Shown piece by piece: positions 1-6,138 of a stretch of 9,411 nt of DNA. Origin of the DNA: Treponema sp. (GTDB lineage Bacteria > Spirochaetota > Spirochaetia > Treponematales > Breznakiellaceae); NCBI GenBank assembly GCA_031270205.1, contig JAISYA010000127.1:1-9411 (forward strand). Direction: 5' to 3'. A model generated the notes under the pieces. It did no database searches, was not told the origin of the DNA, and saw only the letters and a program-made list of their open reading frames with translations. Position 1 is the first letter of the stretch. The number at the start of each line of letters is the position of its first letter. The position numbers and the translations under genes were made by a program.

Positions 1-5
1 TCGTA

Positions 6-11
6 TACAAT
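6..11 (+). promoter_or_regulatory. Possible -10 element for htpG
   Basis: TACAAT (5 of 6 to TATAAT) would start transcription near position 18 and give a leader of about 17 nt holding the htpG ribosome site. The -35 would lie off the left edge, so the call rests on the -10 alone. Overlapping alternatives are TATACA (4-9) and TACACT (11-16). No CIRCE heat-shock inverted repeat is visible in the 34 nt present. Confidence 0.3.
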
Positions 12-24
12 ACACTTTTATGAA

Positions 25-28
25 GGAG
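25..28 (+). promoter_or_regulatory. Ribosome binding site deciding the htpG start
   Basis: GGAG (within GAAGGAG, 22-28) lies 6 nt before the ATG at 35. An in-frame ATG at 20 has no such site and overlaps this one, so 35 is the start. The resulting N-terminus, MAQHQFQTEV, also fits the family. Confidence 0.85.
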
Positions 29-34
29 CCACCC

Positions 35-1966
35 ATGGCGCAACACCAGTTTCAAACCGAAGTAAGCCGCTTGCTGCATCTTATCATCCACTCCCTGTAT
101 TCCAACCGGGAGATTTTTCTGCGGGAGCTTGTCTCCAACGCCTCCGACGCACTGGACAAGCTCAAGTACCTTACCGTGGCGGACGACGCTTTCAAAACCA
201 TCAACTTTGATCCCCGCATCGACATTTCGTTCAACAAAGACGCCAAAACCCTCACCGTTTCCGACAACGGGATCGGCATGGACGAGGCGGACCTTATCGA
301 TTCCCTGGGGACCATCGCCCGCTCCGGCACCAGGGCCTTTCTGGAAAAACTCGCCGAAGACGCCAAAAAAGATTCCAACCTTATCGGCCAGTTCGGCGTC
401 GGTTTCTACTCGGCCTTTATGGTCGCCGAGCGCATCGAAGTGATTAGCCGCAAGGCCGCCGGGGAGGCCGCGTGGAAATGGTCAAGCGACGGGAAAGAAA
501 GTTTCGATATTGAGAGCGCCGGGCGGGACAGCCAGGGTACTACGGTGATTCTGCACCTGACCGATGAGGGAACCGAATACGCAAACCGCTGGTCTATTGA
601 GGACATCATCAAGCGTTACTCAAACCATGTCGCCTTCCCCATCTACCTTACCTATGAAGAAAAAGAATGGGACGACCAGGGGAAAGAAAAAGGCAGTAAA
701 ACCAAAACCGACCGGATCAACTCGGGCACGGCGCTCTGGCGGCGGGCCAAAGCGGAACTCACGGAAGCAGACTACCGCGAGTTTTACAAACAGCTGGGCC
801 ACGACACCGACGAGCCGCTGCATTACATCCATACCAAGGCGGAGGGAACGCTCGAATACACGACGCTTTTTTACATCCCCCAAAAGGCCCCGTTTGACCT
901 GTACAACGCGGACTACAAGCCGGGGGTGAAGCTCTACGTAAAGCGGGTTTTTATCACCGATGATGACAAGGAACTGATGCCGGTCTGGCTGCGCTTTGTG
1001 CGGGGCGTTATTGATTCCGAAGACCTGCCCCTTAACGTAAGCCGGGAAATCCTGCAGCAGAACAAAATACTGCTCAACATCAAAAACGCTTCGGTGAAAA
1101 AACTCCTCTCTGAATTCAGGTCGATGGCGGACAACGCCGCTTCCGGTTCCGATGAGGTGAAAGCAAAATGGGAAACGTTTATCAGCCAGTTCAACCGCCC
1201 GCTCAAGGAAGGGCTGTATTCGGATTTTGCCAACCGTGACGCCATTCAGGAACTGGTCCGCTTCAAGAGCACCGCCGTTGAGGGCCGTACCGGTTTTGCC
1301 GATTACGTTTCCCGCATGAAAAGCGATCAAAAGCACATTTACTACATCTCAGGCGGCGATGAAAAAACCCTGCGGGCCTCGCCGCTTTTGGAAGCGTACC
1401 GCGCCCGGGAAATCGAAGTCCTTGTTATGGACGACGACATTGACGACATTGTGATTCCCTCGCTGCACAGTTACCGCCGGACGACAGACGCGCCGGACAG
1501 CGGCGCGGACGGCACGACCGAAAGCCGCAGCTGGGAACTCAAGGCGGTCAACCGCGTCGGCGCCGACGAGGAACTGGGTGAAAAAAAGGACAAGGACGCC
1601 GAGAAAGAGGCAAAGCCCGTTATCGAGAAAATCAAAAAGGCCCTGGGGGAGCGCGTCAAAGACGTAAAACTTTCCCGCCGCCTGCACGACTCGCCTTCAT
1701 GTATCGTGGCCGACGAAAACGACCCTTCCCTGCAGATGGCCCAGATGCTCAAGGCCATGGGCCAGACCGAAATGCCCGACTTCAAACCGATTTTGGAAGT
1801 GAACGGCGCGCATCCCATTGTGGCGGGCCTTAGGGACGTTGACGACGAGGAGCGCGTCGCCGATGTAGCGGGCGTTCTGCTCGATCAGGCGCTGCTTGTT
1901 GAGGGGGCGAAACTGAAAGACCCGGCGGACTTCGTCAAAAGGCTCAACCGCCTGCTGGCGAAATAG
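35..1966 (+). CDS. htpG: Molecular chaperone HtpG (bacterial Hsp90)
   Basis: ATP-dependent homodimeric cytosolic chaperone that remodels client proteins under stress. The 643 residues match the usual length (about 620-650). The N-terminal GHKL ATPase domain (about 1-215) shows all the nucleotide-site motifs: the NREIFLRELVSNASDAL helix with catalytic-type Glu31 and Mg-binding Asn35, DNGIGM at 77-82 with the adenine-contacting Asp77, and GQFGVGF at 118-124. The middle domain carries LNVSREILQQN with Arg337, the residue that reaches the gamma-phosphate. A charged Lys/Glu/Asp-rich stretch near residue 515 leads into the C-terminal dimerisation domain, which ends at a normal family terminus. No lesion or missing residue was seen. 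The start is set by the GGAG 6 nt upstream. It seems monocistronic: a strong hairpin and a candidate promoter lie between it and serS. Identification is by family motifs and is secure. Confidence 0.98.
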   Translation: MAQHQFQTEVSRLLHLIIHSLYSNREIFLRELVSNASDALDKLKYLTVADDAFKTINFDPRIDISFNKDAKTLTVSDNGIGMDEADLIDSLGTIARSGTRAFLEKLAEDAKKDSNLIGQFGVGFYSAFMVAERIEVISRKAAGEAAWKWSSDGKESFDIESAGRDSQGTTVILHLTDEGTEYANRWSIEDIIKRYSNHVAFPIYLTYEEKEWDDQGKEKGSKTKTDRINSGTALWRRAKAELTEADYREFYKQLGHDTDEPLHYIHTKAEGTLEYTTLFYIPQKAPFDLYNADYKPGVKLYVKRVFITDDDKELMPVWLRFVRGVIDSEDLPLNVSREILQQNKILLNIKNASVKKLLSEFRSMADNAASGSDEVKAKWETFISQFNRPLKEGLYSDFANRDAIQELVRFKSTAVEGRTGFADYVSRMKSDQKHIYYISGGDEKTLRASPLLEAYRAREIEVLVMDDDIDDIVIPSLHSYRRTTDAPDSGADGTTESRSWELKAVNRVGADEELGEKKDKDAEKEAKPVIEKIKKALGERVKDVKLSRRLHDSPSCIVADENDPSLQMAQMLKAMGQTEMPDFKPILEVNGAHPIVAGLRDVDDEERVADVAGVLLDQALLVEGAKLKDPADFVKRLNRLLAK

Positions 1967-2008
1967 CACGCGCCATTTCAGCCTTGCAAAACCGCGAATC
2001 CACGGCTG

Positions 2009-2036
2009 CTTTCCCACAACTCCGGTTTTGGGAAAG
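2009..2036 (+). terminator. Strong hairpin after htpG, no U-tract
   Basis: The 8-bp arms CTTTCCCA and TGGGAAAG are perfectly complementary. Past one C/T mismatch the stem continues AAC/GTT and closes on TCCG, a C(UCCG)G loop of the UNCG tetraloop type. It lies 42 nt after the htpG stop. The following bases (TCCCGGCC) have no T-run, so it is not a classical intrinsic terminator. It could instead be a 3'-end stabiliser or processing site. Confidence 0.5.
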
Positions 2037-2047
2037 TCCCGGCCGCA

Positions 2048-2076
2048 TTGCCGAATAGCTCCGTTTTTGCTACACT
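2048..2076 (+). promoter_or_regulatory. Candidate sigma-70-like promoter for serS
   Basis: TTGCCG (2048-2053) and TACACT (2071-2076) are separated by 17 nt, each matching consensus at 4 of 6. Transcription would begin within a base or two of the serS ATG at 2084, giving a leaderless or nearly leaderless message. The only ribosome-site candidate, GAGG at 2077-2080, is just 3 nt from the ATG. The match is moderate and could be chance. Confidence 0.35.
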
Positions 2077-2083
2077 GAGGGCT

Positions 2084-3367
2084 ATGCTGGATTATCGATT
2101 TATTGCCGAGAATTTGCCGGCGGTGATGGCGAATATTGCCGACCGTTTTATGAAAGCCGATGCCGAGGCGGTAGTGCGCCTGTATAACCGGCGGACAGAG
2201 CTTACCACCCGTCTGCAGTCACTACAGCAGAAGCGGAACGCCAACGCCGCCTCAATGAAAGGAAAAATAGAACCGGAACAGCGGAACGTCCTTATTGAGG
2301 AAGGGAAAAAGCTCAAGGAAGCGATCGGCGAAACGGAAACGGCGCTGGCGGCCGCGGAACAGGAACTTGAGGCCGAGGCCCGCAAGATCCCCAACATGGC
2401 CCATCCTGACGCGCCGCTGGGCAGGGAGGACAAGGACAATCTTGAAGTGAAGCGGGTTGGGGAGCCGGTTACATTTAACTTTGAATCCGCCGACCATGTA
2501 CAACTTGGCCAGGACCTCGATATCATTGATTTTGATTCGGCCACCAAAGTTTCGGGAACCAAATTTTACTACCTCAAAAACGAGGGGGTGTTTCTGGAAC
2601 TTGCCCTGGTCCGTTACGCGCTGGATATTCTGCAAAAAAAGGGCTTCACCCCTTTTATCACGCCCGATGTTGCCCGTGAAGCAATACTTGAGGGGATCGG
2701 CTTTAACCCCCGCGGCGCCGAATCCAACGTGTACACCCTGGAAGGCGAGGACGCCTGCCTGGTGGGTACCGCGGAAATTACGCTGGGGGGCTATTATTCC
2801 AACACGATCCTCGCGAAAGAAAAACTGCCCCTGCGCATGGCCGGCCTTTCCCACTGTTTTCGCCGGGAAGCGGGGGCGGCGGGCCAGTTTTCCAAGGGGC
2901 TGTACCGCGTTCACCAGTTCACCAAGCTGGAAATGTTTGTCTACTGCCTGCCCGAAGAATCCGGCCGTTTTCACGAGGAACTCCGTTCCATTGAGGAAGC
3001 AATTTTTGAGGGCCTCACTATTCCCTTCCGTGTGGTGGACACCTGCACCGGCGATTTGGGCGCGCCGGCCTACCGCAAGTGGGACCTTGAGGCGTGGATG
3101 CCGGGCCGCAACAACGGCGAATGGGGCGAGGTAACATCCACGTCAAATTGTACCGACTATCAGGCCCGGCGGCTCAATATCCGCTTCAGGGACGACGACG
3201 GCAAAAACAAATTTGTCCACATGCTCAACGGCACCGCCATTGCCGTCTCCCGCGCCATCATCGCCATCCTCGAAAATTTTCAGCAGGCCGACGGCTCGGT
3301 GCGGATTCCCCGGGCGCTGGTTCCCTATTGCGGCTTTGATGTTATCAAAAGGAAGCCGCCTCAATGA
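2084..3367 (+). CDS. serS: Seryl-tRNA synthetase
   Basis: Cytosolic class II aminoacyl-tRNA synthetase that charges tRNA-Ser and also supplies Ser-tRNA for selenocysteine synthesis where that pathway exists. It has 427 residues, the normal bacterial length. The N-terminal tRNA-binding arm is a long antiparallel coiled coil (about 28-105, rich in Glu/Lys/Gln). The catalytic core follows, with the serine-site TxE motif at Thr229-Glu231 (GTAEI), motif 2 as CFRREAG with Arg260, and motif 3 around AVSRAI with Arg390, followed by ENFQQADGSVRIP. The reading frame is open upstream to a TTG at 2048, but MLDYRFIAENLPAV is the family N-terminus, so 2084 is chosen. The ribosome site is poor (GAGG, 3 nt away). 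The stop codon overlaps the ATG of the next small gene, which indicates translational coupling. Confidence 0.97.
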   Translation: MLDYRFIAENLPAVMANIADRFMKADAEAVVRLYNRRTELTTRLQSLQQKRNANAASMKGKIEPEQRNVLIEEGKKLKEAIGETETALAAAEQELEAEARKIPNMAHPDAPLGREDKDNLEVKRVGEPVTFNFESADHVQLGQDLDIIDFDSATKVSGTKFYYLKNEGVFLELALVRYALDILQKKGFTPFITPDVAREAILEGIGFNPRGAESNVYTLEGEDACLVGTAEITLGGYYSNTILAKEKLPLRMAGLSHCFRREAGAAGQFSKGLYRVHQFTKLEMFVYCLPEESGRFHEELRSIEEAIFEGLTIPFRVVDTCTGDLGAPAYRKWDLEAWMPGRNNGEWGEVTSTSNCTDYQARRLNIRFRDDDGKNKFVHMLNGTAIAVSRAIIAILENFQQADGSVRIPRALVPYCGFDVIKRKPPQ

Positions 3368-3771
3368 TGAGGCTGGACCTTCGCGCCCCGCTTTGCTACG
3401 CCGAAGCCCCGGACCTGGCGCCCTTTGGGTACGCCGCGGACAGCGGCCCGCAGGAAGAAACGGCGTTCTGCTTCGAGCTTGATCCCGCGCAGAGCCGCGG
3501 CATTGAGCCTGAGCGGAACCGTTTTCTGGGAGCTTTGGTTTTCGCGGCGCGGGCGGAAGCGGGAGCGGCGGCGCTGCAAATCCCCTCGGGGCTGTACCTT
3601 TTCTCGCAGAAGCGGGAGGCGCTGGGGCGGGACGCCTGCATTGATATGGCTATTGAACAGCAAAAAGACGGATTGTGGGAACGGCTGAAGCTCGAAGGCC
3701 TGCTCTATCTGCGGTATTTGTTTGAGGACGGAAGCCCCGTGACCCAGCTTTTCAGGCCCTATAGCGGCTAG
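3364..3771 (+). CDS. Small conserved-looking hypothetical coupled to serS
   Basis: I do not recognise a named family. It encodes 135 residues with no signal peptide, no transmembrane segment and no cysteine or histidine cluster, so it is probably a soluble cytosolic protein. The N-terminal half is Ala/Pro/Glu-rich with low-complexity stretches. The C-terminal half (about 76-128) is more ordered and looks like the core: IPSGLYLFSQKRE, then DMAIEQQKDGLWERLKLEGLLYLRYL, a probable amphipathic helical stretch. The ATG shares bases with the serS stop (ATGA), and AAAAGGA lies 10 nt upstream, so it is translated with serS. A second ATG at 3367 is an equal start candidate. Coupling suggests co-expression with SerRS but does not prove shared function. 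Evidence that it is real: the serS overlap, the ribosome site and full-length coding up to a tight convergent gene. Confidence 0.75.
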   Translation: MMRLDLRAPLCYAEAPDLAPFGYAADSGPQEETAFCFELDPAQSRGIEPERNRFLGALVFAARAEAGAAALQIPSGLYLFSQKREALGRDACIDMAIEQQKDGLWERLKLEGLLYLRYLFEDGSPVTQLFRPYSG

Positions 3772-3797
3772 CAGCCTGTCAAGACTAATTGAGGCTG
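3772..3797. terminator. Hairpin between convergent genes
   Basis: CAGCCT (3772-3777) pairs with AGGCTG (3792-3797). A 2-nt bulge then allows CAA/TTG to extend the stem and close on a 6-nt loop, GACTAA. It fills most of the 33-nt gap between the stop codons of the convergent 3364-3771 gene and the DUF2259-type gene. It could therefore serve both strands. Neither side is followed by a clear T-run, so intrinsic termination is uncertain. Confidence 0.4.
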
Positions 3798-3804
3798 TTC
3801 AAAA

Positions 3805-4500
3805 CTACAGGCGCAGCGTTTCTACCATATAGCGGATATCGTGGCCCGCCTCGGAGCGCCGCCTCATTTCAATCACAAAAACGATGGAATCCTCCCGGCT
3901 GTCAATTATCACTTTTTTGATATGATAGGAAACGATGTCCTGCCGCTTCACGCTTATGTCGCCGACGGTATAGGTGTTCCGCTGTCCGCCGTCCGAAACG
4001 CTTTCCAGGTTGATATAAAACGACGATCGCAGGTACTGCCCGCTTCCTTCACTTGAAGAAACAAGGTTCGCCCGGAAGGATTTGCCGGATTCAAAGTGCC
4101 TGAACTCGATGGTTTCCCCGGAAACAGAATCTTCGCCGTCCAGGGCTATGTACAGGGGCTGGCCCTGGTTGGGAAAGCTCACTCCGCAGCGCTCCGCCAG
4201 ACCGGCGTTGCCGGCGATAAGCCGGTAAAGGGCGCCGGAGCCGTCCTGCCCGGCGGCTATGGGGCTGTCGTGGGTATACGAAATCCTGCCGCCGGCAACA
4301 AAATCGTTGCGGGCCACGTCAACTATAAAAAGGTCCGCCCAGGGTTTGAGCGTTCCGGACTGTACCCCGTATTGGCCAAACATATATACCCCGCCGTCCG
4401 GCGAAAAACCCAAATCCACAAAGGAGGCCGTATCACCCGCCCAGAGACCGGCGCATAGTGTCAAGACTCCCGCCGCGGTAAGGAATATTTTTTTCAACAT
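3805..4500 (-). CDS. DUF2259-type predicted secreted protein
   Basis: Predicted exported protein of 231 residues, probably periplasmic. The function of this family is unknown; it is found mainly in spirochaetes. The N-terminus is a clear signal peptide: MLKK, a hydrophobic core IFLTAAGVLTLCAGLWA, then likely signal peptidase I cleavage near Ala21. LTLC (ending at Cys16) resembles a relaxed spirochaetal lipobox, so a lipoprotein is a weaker alternative. Mature residues begin with the family-like FVDLGFSPDGGVYMFGQYG, followed by WADLFIVDVARNDFV, which resembles beta-propeller or beta-sandwich strands. The C-terminal part (about 175-231) has alternating hydrophobic strands ending VETLRL. The frame is open 20 codons further upstream, but AGAGGAG 6 nt before the ATG at 4500 and the signal peptide fix the start. 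It is divergent from the membrane-protein gene at 4578. Confidence 0.85.
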   Translation of the reverse strand: MLKKIFLTAAGVLTLCAGLWAGDTASFVDLGFSPDGGVYMFGQYGVQSGTLKPWADLFIVDVARNDFVAGGRISYTHDSPIAAGQDGSGALYRLIAGNAGLAERCGVSFPNQGQPLYIALDGEDSVSGETIEFRHFESGKSFRANLVSSSEGSGQYLRSSFYINLESVSDGGQRNTYTVGDISVKRQDIVSYHIKKVIIDSREDSIVFVIEMRRRSEAGHDIRYMVETLRL

Positions 4501-4506
4501 GGAGGA

Positions 4507-4513
4507 CTCCTCT
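4507..4513 (-). promoter_or_regulatory. Ribosome binding site deciding the DUF2259-type gene start
   Basis: On the - strand AGAGGAG lies 6 nt before the ATG at 4500. This excludes the ATG at 4560, which would add 20 polar residues in front of the signal peptide. The following TCCTCC can pair partly with the site, so some self-occlusion is possible. Confidence 0.8.
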
Positions 4514-4542
4514 TTATAAGTATCGGAATCATCGTCCGTGTC

Positions 4543-4571
4543 TTGAGAAAAACCGTTCATCAGGCTATGCT
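4543..4571 (+). promoter_or_regulatory. Sigma-70-like promoter for the membrane-protein gene
   Basis: TTGAGA (4543-4548) and TATGCT (4566-4571) have a 17-nt spacer. The -10 ends 6 nt before the ATG at 4578, so transcription is expected at or next to the start codon. There is no Shine-Dalgarno sequence in the short interval. Confidence 0.5.
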
Positions 4572-4577
4572 TGACGT

Positions 4578-5411
4578 ATGACCCTGTCCGGCAGAAACGG
4601 CCTGTTCAAGGCGGAAATCGTCCTGGCCGTCCTCAGCGCGCTTACCGTTATTGCCGCCTCTTTGGTGGTACTTCCCGCCTACGCTTCCCTCTCGCCGGAG
4701 CTCACCCGCCATTCGGAAGGGGTTTTTCACGCGTTTGTGAGCCGTTTTCAGCACGTGAACCTGTACGCGGTCCACGCCTCCATAGCCGGCTCGGCGCTTT
4801 ACGCCCTGCTGGTCCTTATCCTGATTTATCACTCTTTTGAGACAACCCAGTCCCCGGAAATACTGTTTGTTGCCTTTTTCGCCGGGTCTTTTGCCTTTGA
4901 AGCGCTTCGGCTCATCCTCCCCCTGAAGGAATTCTATGAAATCCCCTCGCTGTACCTCCTGATGGCTTCCCGCATGCTGCTTTTCAGCCGGTATTTCGGC
5001 ATTTTTTCCCTTTTTACCGCCAGCGTGTACGCCGCCGGCCTTGAGGTCCGCAAGCAACGGAACGTCATTTTGGTAATTACCGTGGCCACGCTGATCATCG
5101 CCCTGGGGGTTCCCATCGACACCCAGACCTGGGATTCCACCCTGAATATGATCAACGGCTACGTTTCCCTGTTCCGCCTGATCGAAACCGGCGTCGCCCT
5201 CATCACGGTAATCAGTTTTTTGATCGCCGCCTATTCCCGCGGGTCAAAAGAATACGCCTTCATCGGCGCGGGCGCTTTCCTGGCCTTTCTCGGCAGAAAC
5301 CTGCTCCTCAACGCCGACACCTGGGTCGGCCCCGTACCGGGCATCCTGCTCCTCTCCGCCGGCATCTGGTTCATCTGTACCCAACTGCACAAGATATATT
5401 TGTGGCTATGA
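4578..5411 (+). CDS. Polytopic membrane protein of unknown function
   Basis: I do not recognise the family. The 277 residues form seven or eight hydrophobic segments, roughly 13-35, 62-85, 93-115, 124-150, 161-181, 199-220, 226-244 and 251-270. It is therefore an inner-membrane protein with short loops and no sizeable soluble domain. Charged residues sit in or near the membrane segments: Glu108 and Arg111 in FEALRLILP, Arg132 and Arg138 in ASRMLLFSRYF, Arg200 and Glu203 in FRLIETG, Arg240 in FLGRN. This pattern resembles the membrane half of 7TM sensor modules such as 7TMR or MASE domains without an output domain, but that is only a shape resemblance. The start is tightly bounded: an in-frame TGA lies at 4572-4574, and the first 18 codons offer no other ATG, GTG or TTG. 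It has no ribosome site and a promoter directly in front. Confidence 0.85.
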   Translation: MTLSGRNGLFKAEIVLAVLSALTVIAASLVVLPAYASLSPELTRHSEGVFHAFVSRFQHVNLYAVHASIAGSALYALLVLILIYHSFETTQSPEILFVAFFAGSFAFEALRLILPLKEFYEIPSLYLLMASRMLLFSRYFGIFSLFTASVYAAGLEVRKQRNVILVITVATLIIALGVPIDTQTWDSTLNMINGYVSLFRLIETGVALITVISFLIAAYSRGSKEYAFIGAGAFLAFLGRNLLLNADTWVGPVPGILLLSAGIWFICTQLHKIYLWL

Positions 5412-5433
5412 CGGGACAGGGCACCGGTTTCAT

Positions 5434-5454
5434 GCCGCGGACTTCGTGAGCGGC
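5434..5454 (+). other. Weak hairpin after the membrane-protein gene
   Basis: GCCGC (5434-5438) and GCGGC (5450-5454) can pair around an 11-nt loop. No T-run follows. It sits between the membrane-protein stop and the next promoter, so it might help separate the two transcripts. The rest of 5412-5464 shows nothing else I can support. Confidence 0.25.
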
Positions 5455-5464
5455 GCGCGTCCAT

Positions 5465-5493
5465 TTGACGATACGGCTTTTCTGGTGTATAGT
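5465..5493 (+). promoter_or_regulatory. Sigma-70-like promoter for the ATPase subunit D operon
   Basis: TTGACG (5465-5470, 5 of 6) and TATAGT (5488-5493, 5 of 6) are spaced by exactly 17 nt, the best promoter match in the window. The expected start is near 5500, only about 5-6 nt before the ATG at 5506. No ribosome site fits in that leader. Confidence 0.65.
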
Positions 5494-5505
5494 TATCAAC
5501 GTTAG

Positions 5506-6138
5506 ATGGCCAGAGAACAGATCGCCCCTACGAAAAGCAACCTCCTGCGGGTCAAGGAACAGCTGGCCATAGCGGAGGAAGGCTACGACCTTTTGGAGCA
5601 GAAGCGGGAAATCCTTGTGATGGAGCTGATGCAAAAGGTCGAGCAGGTGAAAATGCTGGAGCGGGACCTGGACGCCCGCGTCGCCTCATCCTATCCCTGC
5701 CTCAAGCGGATGCTGGTGGTGGTGGGCCGGGAGCGGGCGGAACGGCTGGCCCGGAACATATCTTACCGCTTCGAACTGAAGGAAAAACAGGTTACGGCCG
5801 CTGGAATGAAGCTGCCGGGGCTGGAAATCCGCCTTCCCGACGCCGAATTGAAATATTCGCCGGTGAATTCATTTGCCGAATGTGATGAAACCGTGCTAGA
5901 ATTCTTTGAACTGCTCAAGATATGCACGGAATTGGCGGCGGTGAGGACCATTGCCTGGAGGCTTGCGCGGGAAGTACGCAAGACCCAGCGGCGGGTGAAC
6001 GCCCTGGAAAAAATGGTCATTCCCACTGCCGTCCAGACCAGGGCGTATATTGAAGCGGCGCTGGAGGAGCGGGAGCGGGATTCCTTTTTTACCAGCAAAC
6101 TATTAAAACGCAAAGGAGCTGCCGGCGCGGCAAAATGA
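5506..6138 (+). CDS. atpD: V/A-type ATPase subunit D (isolated copy)
   Basis: Central rotor-shaft subunit of V/A-type ATPases. It forms a long coiled coil inside the A3B3 head and couples ATP turnover to the membrane ring. The 210 residues are a normal bacterial length. The N-terminal helix is the family signature (IAPTKSNLLRVKEQL, then AEEGYDLLEQKREIL, about 6-40). A middle globular part follows, and the C-terminal helix holds VRKTQRRVNALEKMVIP and YIEAALEERERDSFF (about 156-198), also diagnostic. The start is firm: a TAG stop sits in frame directly before the ATG. No subunit A, B, E, I or K gene adjoins it. It has its own promoter and overlaps a UspA-like gene by 4 nt (ATGA). It may serve a complex encoded elsewhere, be a second copy, or have another role. 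The symbol follows V-type usage and is not F1 beta. Confidence 0.93.
   Translation: MAREQIAPTKSNLLRVKEQLAIAEEGYDLLEQKREILVMELMQKVEQVKMLERDLDARVASSYPCLKRMLVVVGRERAERLARNISYRFELKEKQVTAAGMKLPGLEIRLPDAELKYSPVNSFAECDETVLEFFELLKICTELAAVRTIAWRLAREVRKTQRRVNALEKMVIPTAVQTRAYIEAALEERERDSFFTSKLLKRKGAAGAAK
6114..6132 (+). promoter_or_regulatory. Ribosome site plus small stem before the UspA-like start
   Basis: AGGAG (6114-6118) is 16 nt from the ATG at 6135, too far for normal use. The interval contains TGCCG-GCG-CGGCA (6120-6132), a 5-bp stem with a 3-nt loop. If it folds, about 3 unpaired nt remain plus the stem, bringing the site near the start codon. Translation may equally be coupled through the ATGA overlap. 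Confidence 0.45.

Noticed and set aside
20..34. Upstream ATG for htpG
   Set aside because: The ribosome site lies downstream of it, and family N-termini fit the ATG at 35.
620..1336. 238-codon - strand frame inside htpG
   Set aside because: It is a shadow of a highly conserved gene in GC-rich sequence, with no family resemblance and no promoter or ribosome site.
2252..2974. 240-codon - strand frame inside serS
   Set aside because: It lies fully antisense to conserved SerRS core motifs and its translation is not protein-like.
4501..4560. Upstream ATG at 4560 for the DUF2259-type gene
   Set aside because: It would place 20 polar residues before a clear signal peptide and ignore an ideal ribosome site.
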